64,000 nt of DNA from Thioalkalivibrio paradoxus ARh 1 (lineage in GTDB: Bacteria > Pseudomonadota > Gammaproteobacteria > Ectothiorhodospirales > Ectothiorhodospiraceae): positions 242,047 through 306,046 of the forward strand of contig NZ_CP007029.1 in the NCBI RefSeq assembly GCF_000227685.2. The letters are read 5' to 3'. Both the position numbers and the translations under genes were made by a program. This document shows positions 47,616 through 56,585 of the stretch, one piece after another; position 1 is the first letter of the stretch; the number at the start of each line of letters is the position of its first letter. Under the pieces are notes generated by a model, which saw only the letters and a program-made list of their open reading frames with translations, was not told the origin of the DNA and did no database searches.

Positions 47616-48347
47616 TTACCAGCTGGTGACGTCGTCGAGCGAGGGTTCGTCGCGCCCGGGCTTCGGAAGCTTGCTGTCGATCTTCAGCGGGTTGTCGGCG
47701 CGCTCGAGTTCATCCTCGCGCACGGTGATTCGCGTCTTGTGCCGCGGCAGGTAGTGGTTCGCCGGCTTGGTGCCCCATTCCGGCATCAACTGGTACCCGC
47801 CGTTCTCGCGGATCGCCTGCGACACTTCGGAATCCGGGTCGTGGATGTCGCCGAACAGGCGTGCGTGAGTCGGGCAGGCGCGCACGCAGGCCGGCTTGCG
47901 ATCCCACTCGGGCAGCGCGTCGTCGTAGATCCGGTCGACGCACAAGGTGCATTTGGTCATCACCTTGCGCTGGGCGTCGACCTCGCGCACGCCGTAGGGG
48001 CAGGCCCAGGAGCAGTACTTGCAGCCGATGCACTTGTCGTAGTCGACCAGCACGATGCCGTCCTCCTTGCGCTTGTACGAGGCGCCGGTCGGGCAGACCG
48101 GAACGCAGGGCGGCTCCTCGCAGTGCAGGCAGGACTTCGGGAAATGCACGGTCTCGGTGTTCGGGTACTCGCCCACCTCGAAGGTCTGCACCCGGTTGAA
48201 GAAGGTGCCGGTCGGGTCGGCGGCGTAGGGGTTCAGATCCACCAGCGGGCCGGCGTCGCCCGAGGTATTCCACTCCTTGCAGCTGGTGACGCAGGCATGG
48301 CAGCCGACGCAGACGTTCAGGTCGATGACCAATGCGAGCTGGGTCAT
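47616..48347 (-). CDS. soeB: Sulfite dehydrogenase iron-sulfur subunit SoeB
   Basis: A 243-residue ferredoxin-like subunit with four [4Fe-4S] sites: CVGCHACVTSC near 13-24, CLHCEEPPCVPVC with its later partner, CIGCKYCSWAC and CTLCVDR...CVRAC. It links the SoeA active site to SoeC. The ATG at 48347 overlaps the soeA stop (ATGA), so translation is coupled. No twin-arginine signal is present. Confidence 0.95.
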   Translation of the reverse strand: MTQLALVIDLNVCVGCHACVTSCKEWNTSGDAGPLVDLNPYAADPTGTFFNRVQTFEVGEYPNTETVHFPKSCLHCEEPPCVPVCPTGASYKRKEDGIVLVDYDKCIGCKYCSWACPYGVREVDAQRKVMTKCTLCVDRIYDDALPEWDRKPACVRACPTHARLFGDIHDPDSEVSQAIRENGGYQLMPEWGTKPANHYLPRHKTRITVREDELERADNPLKIDSKLPKPGRDEPSLDDVTSW

Positions 48348-51208
48348 TTCTTGCCTCCTTTGCCGGCCAGGAAGTTCCACACGCGCGGCCTTTTCGGCTG
48401 GCCCGGGTAGGGTTTCAATGCCGCGAACTGCGGTGCGGTCACCTCGGGTTCGTCGGCGCCGGCCTTGTAGATGCGCACGCGCACGTCGTACCACGACGCC
48501 TGTCCGGTGACCGGGTCGGAGTTGGAGATCGGGCCGTTCGCGCCCGGCAGTTCCTCGGAGATCAGGTGGTTCAGCAGGAAGCCCTTGCGCGCCTCGTTCG
48601 ACCGGGGTGCGAGATTCCAGGCGCCGGCCGCCTTGCCGATCGCGTTCCAGGTCCAGACGGTTCCCGGTTCGACCGCCTCGGAATGCTTGGCCATGCAGCG
48701 CACCTTGCCCCACTGGCTCTCGACCCAGATCCAGTCGTCGTCCTCGATGCCGGCGGCCTTCGCGGTACGGGTGTTCACGAACAGCAGGTTGTGGGCGTGA
48801 ATCTGGCGCAGCCAGGCGTTCTGCGAATCCCAGGAGTGGTACATCGCCATCGGCCGCTGGGTGATCGCCGCCAGCGGGTAGGCGTGCTTGTCGGTGGCCT
48901 GGCATTCCAGCGGATCGTAGAAGAACGGCAGCGGGTCGAAATAGGTCTCGACGCGATCGGCGAGGTGTGCGGGCGGGCGCTTCGACGGCCCCTTGCCCTG
49001 CGCCGCGGCGCGGAACTTCATCAGCACCTCGGAATAGAGGTGGATCAGGATCGGCTCGGCGTAGCGGGTGATGCGGTTGCGCTGGGACCATTCGAGGTAG
49101 CCCTTGTTCCAGTTGCGCATGTACTGGTAGCTCCGGGGGAGCTCGCAATGGAACACGCAGTTGTTCTTCGCGTACATCTCCCACTGGTTCGGGTTCGGCT
49201 CGCCGCGCATGAACTTCTCGCCGCCCTTGCCGCGCCAGCCGGCGAGGAAGCCGATTCCGGAGCCCGGTTCGGTCTCGTGGTTCACGATGAAGTCCGGGTA
49301 GTCGCGGTACTTGCGCGTGCCGTCGGCGGTCACGAACGCGGGCAGCTTCAGGCGCGAGCCCAGTTCGATCAGCACCTCCTGGAACGGCTTGCACTGGCCG
49401 GTCGGCGGCACCACCGGGATGCGCACCGAGTCCACCGGCCCGTCGTACTCGGAGATCGGCCGGTCGAGCATCGACATCACGTCGTGGCGCTCGAGGTAGG
49501 TGGTGTCCGGCAGGACCAGGTCGGCGAAGGCGGTCATCTCGGACTGGAACGCGTCGGCGACGACCAGGAACGGAATCTTGTACTCGCCGTTCTCGTCCTT
49601 GTCGTTCAGCATCTTGCGGACCTCGACGGTGTTCATCGTCGAATTCCAGGCCATGTTGGCCATGAAGATCAGCAGGGTGTCGATCGGGTAGGGGTCGCCG
49701 CGCCAGGCGTTGGTGATCACGTTGTGCATCATGCCGTGCACCGCCAGCGGGTACTCCCAAGAGAACGCCTTGTCGATGCGCACCGGCCCGCCCTGTTCGT
49801 CGACGAACAGATCGTCCGGATCGGCCGGCCAGCCGAGCACCATGCCGTCCAGCGGCTGCCCGGGGCGGATTCCCTCCGGCCCCTTCGGCGTGCGCGCGCA
49901 GGGCGGGATCGGACGCGGGAACGGCGCCTTGTGGCGGAAACCGCCGGGGCGGTCGATGGTGCCGAGCAGCGACATCAGGATCGCGAGCGCCCGGATCGAA
50001 TGGAAGCCGTTCGAATGCGCGGCGAGCCCGCGCATCGCGTGGAACGACACCGGGTTGCCGGTCACGCTCTCGTGCTCGATGCCCCAGGAGTCGGTCCAGG
50101 CGATCGGCAGCTCGATGCGCTGGTCGCGCGCGGTCACGCCCATTTCGTGGGCGAGGCGGCGGATCGTGTCGGCGGGAATACCGGTGATGCGCGCGGCCCA
50201 ATCCGGCGTGTACTCCTGCACGCGCTCCTGCAGCAGCTGGAACGCCGGCTTTGCCGAGGTGCCGTCGTGCAGCTGGAACTCGCCGAGCAGGTAGGGGTCG
50301 GCGTCGGGGCTGTGGGTGACCACCGGGCGGTCGGTACGGCGGTCCCACCAGAGCTTGTCCTGCGGGTCGTAGCAGCCGTCGTCGGGGGGCACCTCGGCGC
50401 GCAGGAACATCCCGAATTCGTCGTTTTCGGAGTCAACGTTCACCAACTGCCCGGCGTTGCTGTAGCGCACCAGGAAGTCGCGGTCGTACAGGCCCTTCGC
50501 GATGATTTCGTGGATGATCGCCAGCAGCAGCGCGCCGTCGGTTCCCGGGCGGATCGGCACCCATTCGTCGGCGATCGCCGAGTAGCCGGTGCGCACCGGG
50601 TTGATCGAGATGAAACGCCCGCCCTCGCGCTTGAACTTGGAGATCGCGACCTTCAGCGGATTGGAGTGATGATCCTCGGCAGTGCCGAGCATCACGAACA
50701 GCTTCGAGCGCTCGAGGTCGGGACCGCCGAACTCCCAGAACGAGCCCCCGATGGTGTAGATCATTCCCGCGGCCATGTTCACCGAGCAGAAGCCGCCGTG
50801 CGCGGCATAGTTCGGCGTGCCGAACTGCTTCGCGAACAGGCCGGTCAGCGCCTGCATCTGATCGCGGCCGGTGAACAGCGCGAACTTCTTCGGGTCGGTT
50901 TCCCGAAGCCGGCCCAGGCGTTCCTCGAGCATCGTGAAGGCTTCGTCCCAGGAGATCGGCTCGAAATCGCCGGCGCCGCGCTCGGCGCCCGCGCGCCGGC
51001 GCAGCGGTTGCGTCAGCCGCGCGGGCGAGTACTGTTTCATGATCCCCGACGAGCCCTTGGCGCAGATCACCCCGCGGTTGATCGGATGGTCGGGGTTGCC
51101 GTCGATGTAGCGCACCTCCCCATCGCGCAGGTGCACGCGGATCCCGCAGCGGCACGCACACATGTAACAGGTGGTATTTTTTACTTCCTGCGAGGGGGTC
51201 TGTGGCAT
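48344..51208 (-). CDS. soeA: Sulfite dehydrogenase molybdopterin subunit SoeA
   Basis: A 954-residue DMSO-reductase-family enzyme that oxidises sulfite to sulfate in the cytoplasm. The N-terminal cluster motif is CYMCACRCGIRV, with the fourth cysteine in RGVICAKG; no Tat signal precedes it, which fits cytoplasmic Soe and rules out periplasmic relatives. Molybdopterin-binding stretches include LFVMLGTAEDHHSNPLK, MANMAWNSTMN, LPDTTYLERHD and the C-terminal HNLLFVNTRTAKAAGIEDDD. The gene heads soeABC; a 16-base inverted repeat lies 37 bases upstream of its ATG. The sulfite role is by family resemblance plus context (sat and apr genes nearby); the closest alternatives are other cytoplasmic molybdoenzymes such as thiosulfate or polysulfide reductases. 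Confidence 0.93.
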   Translation of the reverse strand: MPQTPSQEVKNTTCYMCACRCGIRVHLRDGEVRYIDGNPDHPINRGVICAKGSSGIMKQYSPARLTQPLRRRAGAERGAGDFEPISWDEAFTMLEERLGRLRETDPKKFALFTGRDQMQALTGLFAKQFGTPNYAAHGGFCSVNMAAGMIYTIGGSFWEFGGPDLERSKLFVMLGTAEDHHSNPLKVAISKFKREGGRFISINPVRTGYSAIADEWVPIRPGTDGALLLAIIHEIIAKGLYDRDFLVRYSNAGQLVNVDSENDEFGMFLRAEVPPDDGCYDPQDKLWWDRRTDRPVVTHSPDADPYLLGEFQLHDGTSAKPAFQLLQERVQEYTPDWAARITGIPADTIRRLAHEMGVTARDQRIELPIAWTDSWGIEHESVTGNPVSFHAMRGLAAHSNGFHSIRALAILMSLLGTIDRPGGFRHKAPFPRPIPPCARTPKGPEGIRPGQPLDGMVLGWPADPDDLFVDEQGGPVRIDKAFSWEYPLAVHGMMHNVITNAWRGDPYPIDTLLIFMANMAWNSTMNTVEVRKMLNDKDENGEYKIPFLVVADAFQSEMTAFADLVLPDTTYLERHDVMSMLDRPISEYDGPVDSVRIPVVPPTGQCKPFQEVLIELGSRLKLPAFVTADGTRKYRDYPDFIVNHETEPGSGIGFLAGWRGKGGEKFMRGEPNPNQWEMYAKNNCVFHCELPRSYQYMRNWNKGYLEWSQRNRITRYAEPILIHLYSEVLMKFRAAAQGKGPSKRPPAHLADRVETYFDPLPFFYDPLECQATDKHAYPLAAITQRPMAMYHSWDSQNAWLRQIHAHNLLFVNTRTAKAAGIEDDDWIWVESQWGKVRCMAKHSEAVEPGTVWTWNAIGKAAGAWNLAPRSNEARKGFLLNHLISEELPGANGPISNSDPVTGQASWYDVRVRIYKAGADEPEVTAPQFAALKPYPGQPKRPRVWNFLAGKGGKK

Positions 51209-51244
51209 GATGGATAGCGCCTTGAATGATCAGTAAATCACGAT

Positions 51245-51260
51245 ATACTCCGGGGAGTAT
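51245..51260. promoter_or_regulatory. Inverted repeat upstream of soeA
   Basis: ATACTCC-GG-GGAGTAT has two perfect 7-base arms around a two-base centre, 37 bases before the soeA start on the opposite strand. It is inside the divergent promoter space with the phosphodiesterase gene. It reads as an operator for soe expression, but no regulator is identified. Confidence 0.5.
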
Positions 51261-51472
51261 GCGCGAGCAAGGATGGCTCCGACAAGGCAATTATTTTTAT
51301 CCATCCATAAGCACCCAAGGAATGTGGACATGGCTGAGCCGATCGCCGTCAGCAACCGACACCAGCGTCATCCCAGGATCCTGCTCGATGGCTGGCCGCG
51401 ACTGCCTGCGCGGGCAGTCGCGGCGCCTGGGTTCGAGGTGTCGGGTGCGCATGATCGCAAGCGGGTCGGGGC

Positions 51473-52006
51473 ATGAAGATCTGCATCGTATCGGACAGCC
51501 ACGACCGCGGCCCGATGCTGGCACGGGCGATCGAGGCCGCTGCCGCCGAGGGTGCGGAGGCGGTGGTCCACTGCGGCGATCTGATCGGCGGCAATACGCT
51601 GAGGGCTTCGCTGAAACTGGGCCTTCCGATCCACGCGGTGCACGGCAACAACCTCGGCGATCCGGTCGCGATTTCGCGCATCGCGCATCAATCCAACGGC
51701 CTGCTGACGTATTACGGACATGACGGCATTCTGACGCTGGGCGGCCGGCGCATTTTCGTGACCCACTATCCCCACTATGCCCACGCGATGGCCTGCACCG
51801 GCGAATACGACCTCGTGTGTTGCGGGCACAGTCATGAGCCCGAAATCCGGCAGCAGCCGCATGTGCAAAACGGCTCGACCTGGGTCGTGAATCCCGGCAC
51901 CGTGGCCGGTCTGGGCGCTCCGGAGGCCACCTGGGCACTGGGAGATCTCGACCGCATGGCGTTCGAGATCCGGCCGACGCCCGCGGTGGAGAGCGCCGAG
52001 GTCTGA
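51473..52006 (+). CDS. YfcE/MJ0936-type metallophosphoesterase
   Basis: A 177-residue phosphodiesterase. Its metal-binding motifs are ICIVSDSHDRGP (D-x-H), HCGDLIGGN, VHGNNLGD and the closing CGHSHEPEIR. GSTWVVNPGTV follows, as usual for the family. It hydrolyses phosphodiesters in vitro; the natural substrate is unknown. ATG 51473 begins MKICIVSDSH. It is divergent from soeA. Confidence 0.9.
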   Translation: MKICIVSDSHDRGPMLARAIEAAAAEGAEAVVHCGDLIGGNTLRASLKLGLPIHAVHGNNLGDPVAISRIAHQSNGLLTYYGHDGILTLGGRRIFVTHYPHYAHAMACTGEYDLVCCGHSHEPEIRQQPHVQNGSTWVVNPGTVAGLGAPEATWALGDLDRMAFEIRPTPAVESAEV

Positions 52007-52343
52007 GTTCGGGTTCGCCGAATCCCACGAGTCCGCCGACCTCGGGCACAATCGGCGGACGGTCCGGCGGGGAGGCGGCATGCGAAGCCTGTGTTTCCGG
52101 CCCGGAGGCGGTTGGGATTCGGGCCCAGACGCCTGTCGGATCGCGACACCCTGCCGGGCGAGTTCAGTGCTTTGCAATCACGTGACAAGAAGGCATCATG
52201 GGGCCAGAATCCAGATCGCGGTAGTGTGTTTTTCCGAAGAGCGGGGCGCCTGCGGCGCGCGGGTTTCCCGCGCTCGGGAGCGGCCGCCGGATCGGGGCCG
52301 CGATTCTCGAACAGCTCGCTGGCCAGGCCACGAAGGAGTCACG
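52007..52343. other. Gene-free stretch with a hairpin
   Basis: No convincing gene. GTCCGCCGA / TCGGCGGAC (52031-52060) form a 9-bp stem with a 12-base loop just after the phosphodiesterase gene; with no T-run it is a possible Rho-type or processing site. AAGGAG before the CBS gene lies at the right end. Confidence 0.6.
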
Positions 52344-52949
52344 ATGACGAGCGACAGCCCGCACAAGCCCTTGCCATCGCACAAGGCCCCGCCCGGGACC
52401 CTGCTGCAGCAGCCCACCGAGGCTCCGCCGCTGGTGACGGTCTCGTCCTCGGCGCTGTGTGTGATGACCGATTTCCGCAAGGTGCCGGTCGCGACCATCG
52501 GGCCGACTGCGACGCTGACCGAGGCGACCGAGGCGATGATCAAGCGCGGCGTTCGCCTGCTCCTGGTGATCGACGATACGGAAAACGTGATCGGCCTGAT
52601 TACCGCTCGCGATACCCAGGGCGAGAGGCCGATCCAGCTGATCCATGAACACGGGGGGCGGTACAGCGATCTGCAGGTGCGCGACCTGATGGCACCCGTG
52701 GACGCCATCGACCTGCTCGACATGTCCCGGGTGATGCGGGCCGAGGTCGGCGACATCGTCGCAACGCTGAAGAACTGGGGGCGCCAGCACGCGCTGGTGG
52801 GCGAGACCGATCCGAAAACCGGAGCCAACCGCATCCGCGGCATATTCTCGGCGACCCAGATCGGTCGTCAGCTCGGTCTACCGGTCCAGACCTTCGACGT
52901 CGCCCGGACCTTCGCCGAGATCCAGGCAGCCCTGTCGCGGGAGTATTGA
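52344..52949 (+). CDS. CBS-domain protein
   Basis: A 201-residue soluble protein with two CBS motifs: a first at about 45-100 (KVPVATIGPTATLTEATEAM, VRLLLVIDDTENVIGLITARD) and a second at about 110-175 (LQVRDLMAPVDAIDLLDMS, HALVGETDPKT). CBS pairs bind adenine nucleotides and act as energy sensors. The N-terminal 40 residues are Pro-rich and probably disordered. ATG 52344 follows AAGGAG. Its neighbours (soe, sat) suggest nucleotide-linked control of sulfur oxidation, but that is speculation. Confidence 0.85.
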   Translation: MTSDSPHKPLPSHKAPPGTLLQQPTEAPPLVTVSSSALCVMTDFRKVPVATIGPTATLTEATEAMIKRGVRLLLVIDDTENVIGLITARDTQGERPIQLIHEHGGRYSDLQVRDLMAPVDAIDLLDMSRVMRAEVGDIVATLKNWGRQHALVGETDPKTGANRIRGIFSATQIGRQLGLPVQTFDVARTFAEIQAALSREY

Positions 52950-53145
52950 ATCGGGCGTCCCGCGCTTTCGGCTCTGACCGTCGCGCCGGGTGGGTGCCTA
53001 CGATGTGAATGCTGCGTCACGGAAGGGCACGGTCCACACCGAAACGTTGGGTAAAGCACCGTCTCCGTGTGTTGCCGTGCGCCTCCGTGGCTGGTGGTCA
53101 TGCATCGGGATCCCTGGCGCCCCGAGCATGACCGTCAACCGAAGC

Positions 53146-54342
53146 CTATTGCTTCTGCTGCAGCCCCTGGTAGTAGTCCATCAGGATCTGCGCGACTTCG
53201 GGCCGGGAGAACTCCGGCGGCGGCGCCTCGCCGCGGCCCAGCATCTCGCGGACCTTGGTGCCGGACAGGAGCACGAAGTCCTCCTTGGTGTGGTCGGGCA
53301 CGTCACGCATCATCACGACGCGGTTGAGTTTCTTGGAATACGCGGTGTGGTCGGCGCGGAAGATTTCGATCTCGAGGGCGTCCGGAGGTACATCGGTATC
53401 GAAGATCGTCTGGGCGTCGAATGCACCGTAGTAGTCGCCAACGCCGGCGTGGTCGCGCCCGATGATGAAGTGGGTCGCTCCCATGTTCTGCCGGAACAGC
53501 GCGTGCAGAACCGCCTCGCGGGGGCCGGCATACAGCATGTCGAAACCGTAGCCGGTAATCATCACCGTGTTCGGGGGGAAGTAGAGCTCGGCCATCTTAC
53601 GGATCGCGGCGTCGCGCACTGGCGCCGGGATGTCGCCGGGCTTCAGCTTGCCCAGCAGCATGTGAATCACCACGCCGTCGGCGTCGAGCTGGTCCATCGC
53701 CATCCGGCACAGCTCTTCGTGCGCGCGGTGCATCGGGTTGCGGGTCTGGAACGCGACCACCTTCTTCCAGCCGCGCTCGGTGATCTCGTTGCGGATCTCG
53801 ACGGCGGTGCGGAAGGTGTCCGGGAAGTCGTCCTGGAAATAGGAGAAATGCAGCACTTCGATCGGGCCGGAGACACAGACGCGACCGACGCTGTTGAAGG
53901 CGGCGACGCCGGGATGTTCGCGGTCGGTGGTGCCGTAGACCTTCTCGGTGATGGCTTCCATCTGTTCGGGGGTGAACTCCTCGATCGCCTCGACCTCCTG
54001 GATCGCGAGGATCGGGTTCCCTTCCATGTTGGGGTCGCGCAATGCGATGCGCTTGGCGCCCCGGATCGCGTCGGCGTTCTCCAGCAGGTTGACTACTGGC
54101 ACCGGAAAGAACAGACCGCTGGTGGTCCGCATGTTTTCGGCGCAGCCCATCGCGTCGGCGACGTTCATGAAGCCGGTCAGAGGCGTGAAGTAGCCGCCCC
54201 CCATCATGACCGCGTTACCGGCGGCAGCGGAGCTGATCATGACCGAAGGGAGGGTCTCGGCCTCCTGCATCAGGGCATGGTGCCGTTCGGTGTCGTAGAC
54301 AAAGAGGGGCTTCAGGGTTTCCGCGCCGTGTGGCTTGATCAT
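53146..54342 (-). CDS. sat: ATP sulfurylase (dissimilatory Sat)
   Basis: Sat forms ATP and sulfate from APS and pyrophosphate in sulfur oxidisers. The 398-residue protein has no APS-kinase domain. The nucleotide-binding motif is QTRNPMHRAHE; GRDHAGVGDYYGAFDAQ and the C-terminal LSGTKVREML are also family marks. It is the last step of the APS route: AprBA makes APS from sulfite and AMP, then Sat conserves its energy as ATP. AGGAGAT lies 9 bases before the ATG. It lies 890 bases from the divergently oriented apr genes. Confidence 0.96.
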   Translation of the reverse strand: MIKPHGAETLKPLFVYDTERHHALMQEAETLPSVMISSAAAGNAVMMGGGYFTPLTGFMNVADAMGCAENMRTTSGLFFPVPVVNLLENADAIRGAKRIALRDPNMEGNPILAIQEVEAIEEFTPEQMEAITEKVYGTTDREHPGVAAFNSVGRVCVSGPIEVLHFSYFQDDFPDTFRTAVEIRNEITERGWKKVVAFQTRNPMHRAHEELCRMAMDQLDADGVVIHMLLGKLKPGDIPAPVRDAAIRKMAELYFPPNTVMITGYGFDMLYAGPREAVLHALFRQNMGATHFIIGRDHAGVGDYYGAFDAQTIFDTDVPPDALEIEIFRADHTAYSKKLNRVVMMRDVPDHTKEDFVLLSGTKVREMLGRGEAPPPEFSRPEVAQILMDYYQGLQQKQ

Positions 54343-54579
54343 GGGACTCTATCTCCTGCCGACTATGGACATTGAAGTTGCGTGAATCAGCGGCGCTGCC
54401 GTTGCGTGGCGACCAGGTCGCCGAGCGCGCGGGGCCTGCGCCGGGACAAGCGGCGGTAACGTAGCACAAGATGGAACATAACGGGCCAGGGATTGCAACG
54501 CGTTCCCCGGTGTTCGCTTCGTCTGCCGATGCTTCACCGACTACCGGTCCGGCCACGGATTCGCTGCCGCCCTCGCTCG

Positions 54580-54791
54580 GGCACCCGCCGATTCCGCCGT
54601 GAACTCTCATGGCCCGAGTGGCCACCCCCGATGATGAAAGAGGCGTAGGGCGGAAGAGGCCGAAGGCCGTCATCCGCCATCCGGCGCTGGGGTGCCCCCC
54701 CGGCTCTTGGGCGGCATAAACGCCGTGTGGCGGATGACGCTGCGCTATTCCGCCCTACGGGACTCTGGCACCCGCCGATTCCGCCGTGAAC
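54580..54791. repeat. 25-base direct repeat bracketing the element
   Basis: Positions 54580-54604 and 54767-54791 are identical for 25 bases, starting GGCACCCGCCGATTCCGCC. They enclose the inverted-repeat element 54645-54758. The length is greater than typical target-site duplications of IS elements, so either a duplication preceded insertion or the repeat arose with the element. Confidence 0.85.
54645..54758 (-). repeat. Dispersed inverted-repeat element (sat-apr copy)
   Basis: This 114-bp copy is the near-identical reverse complement of 6898-7010, differing by a few bases. The arms are GTAGGGCGGAAGAGGCCGAA and TGCGCTATTCCGCCCTAC. Its left flank, GGCCACCCCCGATGATGAAA (from 54620), matches the right flank of the 60-kb copy in reverse. 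Confidence 0.9.
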
Positions 54792-54907
54792 GAGCGCTGG
54801 GCCGGCGCCGCGAAGCAAGGCCGCTGGCGGGGCTGGGTCCGGGCTTCTCCGGTTTCGGGCCAGACTCCGGGCAGCGCAAGCCACGGTTTCGCATCCGAAG
54901 GCCCCGC

Positions 54908-54937
54908 GCATGCGCCACATACGGGCATGCGCCATAT
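54908..54937. repeat. Short direct repeat
   Basis: GCATGCGCCACAT (54908-54920) and GCATGCGCCATAT (54925-54937) match at 12 of 13 bases with a 17-base period. GCATGC is itself palindromic, so each copy could be a binding half-site. Upstream position relative to aprM suggests a regulatory role only tentatively. Confidence 0.3.
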
Positions 54938-55128
54938 AGATGTGTCTGCATGGCGGTGGGCCGACGGTCGAGTCCCGCGACGATTCGCAGCGTTCTTCAG
55001 CGAGCACCGCGCCGGACTACGTGCCCGCCCGGGGTGCGTGATTGCACGCTCGCCCGCCCGGTTCCGCGGCGTTCGGCGGGATTCGCGCAGGACGCGAACC
55101 GAGGCTCCACCACCCGAATCGACCGCCT

Positions 55129-55143
55129 ATAAGCGCCGCTTAT
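55129..55143. promoter_or_regulatory. Inverted repeat upstream of aprM
   Basis: ATAAGC-GCC-GCTTAT has perfect 6-base arms around a three-base centre, 88 bases before the aprM start, at the edge of the AT-rich promoter strip. It is a candidate operator for apr control. Confidence 0.45.
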
Positions 55144-55231
55144 GGTAATCCAAGTAAGTTTGATTTGATTCGGAAATTGGAATGCAACAGACTCCGTGCG
55201 CCATTTCGACACACCGAGGAGACCCGAGCCC

Positions 55232-56065
55232 GTGATCACAAGCAACCCCTTCGCCGAACTCGCCGCAGTCATTCCACCGGCCGTAATGCAGGTGTACGTC
55301 GTGCTTATGGTCGTCCTGGTAGTCGCCGGCACGATTCTCGACATGATGCACAAGAAGAGTGCCAAGTACTTCTTTGAAAACGCAAAGAAGGCCCAGCAGA
55401 ACGCGACCCGCAGCGTGGGTGGTGGCGAGAAGGTCGGCATCGCAGTCAAGACGCTCGCCAACGAGGTTCTGACCTCCGGTGAGTTCGCGAATCCGCAGCG
55501 CCGCATGTCGCATCTGCTGACGATGTACGGCTTCATCATCTTTGCTGTCTTCACCGCAATTCTGATCTTCGCCTATCCGGCCGCGACGGATGCCCCCGCC
55601 ATCCTGCCGCTGCTGTGGCACCTGGGTGCATTGATGCTGGCCGTTGGTGGCTACTGGTTCTGGTTCGTCATCCGCGTCGATGTCTCCGCCGAGGGTAATC
55701 CCTGGTACCGCGTGGAACGCGCCGACCTGTTTATCCTCTCGCTGCTCGCGACCGCGACCTTCGCGATCCTGTGGTCGCTGACCCAGGGTGCCGGTGCGAT
55801 TGGCTGGCTGTTCTTCGTGTTGTTCCTTGCGGCCACGACCACGCTGTTCGCCACGGTGTACTGGTCCAAGTTCGCGCACATGTTCTTCAAGCCGGCCGCG
55901 GCATACCAGAAGCGCCTGACCCGCGCCGACGGTTCCGCCGAAAACCTGCCGACCCTGACCCGCGACGATCCCGAGCAGCAGCAGCGGCATTCGATGGAAC
56001 TGCTGCGCGATGCTCCGATGGACATGGGGCTTGGCATCAAGCGCGAAGCACCTAACCACTACTGA
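55232..56065 (+). CDS. aprM: APS reductase membrane anchor AprM
   Basis: A 277-residue membrane protein with about five segments (roughly 12-33, 92-112, 120-143, 162-182 and 188-208) and a cytosolic tail. It begins at GTG 55232 behind GAGGAGA. AprM is thought to link AprBA to the quinone pool in sulfur oxidisers that lack Qmo. The aprMBA order is that of Allochromatium and Thioalkalivibrio-like bacteria. The starting HPLC-like cytosolic loops HKKSAKYFFENAKKAQQN and the position leave little doubt. Confidence 0.92.
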   Translation: MITSNPFAELAAVIPPAVMQVYVVLMVVLVVAGTILDMMHKKSAKYFFENAKKAQQNATRSVGGGEKVGIAVKTLANEVLTSGEFANPQRRMSHLLTMYGFIIFAVFTAILIFAYPAATDAPAILPLLWHLGALMLAVGGYWFWFVIRVDVSAEGNPWYRVERADLFILSLLATATFAILWSLTQGAGAIGWLFFVLFLAATTTLFATVYWSKFAHMFFKPAAAYQKRLTRADGSAENLPTLTRDDPEQQQRHSMELLRDAPMDMGLGIKREAPNHY

Positions 56066-56105
56066 GTCATTCAGCTGATCAACCGCATTCTGATCGAGGA
56101 TTTCC

Positions 56106-56585
56106 ATGCCAACTTTCGTATACATGACCCGTTGCGACGGCTGTGGGCACTGCGTTGATATCTGCCCGTCCGATATCATGCACATCGACAAGACCTATCG
56201 CCGCGCCTACAACATCGAACCCAACATGTGTTGGGAATGCTTCTCCTGCGTCAAGGCTTGCCCGCACCATGCCATCGACGTGCGCGGCTACGCCGACTTT
56301 GCCCCGCTTGGGCACAGCGTGCGCGTGGATCGCGACGAGGAGCGCGGCACCATCGCCTGGAGAATCAAGTTCCGGGACGGGCGGGAAAAGAACTTCCTGT
56401 CGCCGATCACGACCAAGCCCTGGGGCAAGCACATTCCGAAACTTTCGGACGTGCCGGGGCCGGACAAGTCCGCTCGCGATAGCCAGTTGCTGTTCAATGA
56501 GCCCAAGTACATCCGGATGGATGACGGGGATCTGTATTCGCTGGAAACCGCCGGCCTTAAGCTGAAAGAAGGGGTGTATTACTAA
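56106..56585 (+). CDS. aprB: APS reductase beta subunit AprB
   Basis: A 159-residue iron-sulfur protein with two [4Fe-4S] sites: CDGCGHCVDICP near 10-21 and CWECFSCVKACP near 42-53. A beta-rich segment and a long C-terminal tail (KYIRMDDGDLYSLETAGL) wrap AprA in known structures. It shuttles electrons from AprA to AprM. The stop TAATG overlaps the aprA start by one base. Confidence 0.97.
   Translation: MPTFVYMTRCDGCGHCVDICPSDIMHIDKTYRRAYNIEPNMCWECFSCVKACPHHAIDVRGYADFAPLGHSVRVDRDEERGTIAWRIKFRDGREKNFLSPITTKPWGKHIPKLSDVPGPDKSARDSQLLFNEPKYIRMDDGDLYSLETAGLKLKEGVYY

Larger units (their letters stand above)
54343..55231. other. Long divergent sat-aprM spacer
   Basis: No convincing gene in about 890 bases. 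It contains the promoters of sat and aprM, an inverted-repeat element (54645-54758), a direct repeat flanking it, a short tandem repeat at 54908-54937, and an inverted repeat at 55129-55143. The strip 55125-55215 is locally AT-rich, as expected for the apr promoter. Frames seen here are made of repeat sequence. Confidence 0.7.

Noticed and set aside
48332..51217. 961-codon plus-strand frame opposite soeA
   Set aside because: Shadow of soeA; no motif, and its ends match those of the real gene by frame symmetry.
52080..52343. Possible upstream extension of the CBS-domain gene
   Set aside because: The extension is Arg/Cys-rich, without similarity to CBS proteins; AAGGAG before ATG 52344 fixes the start.
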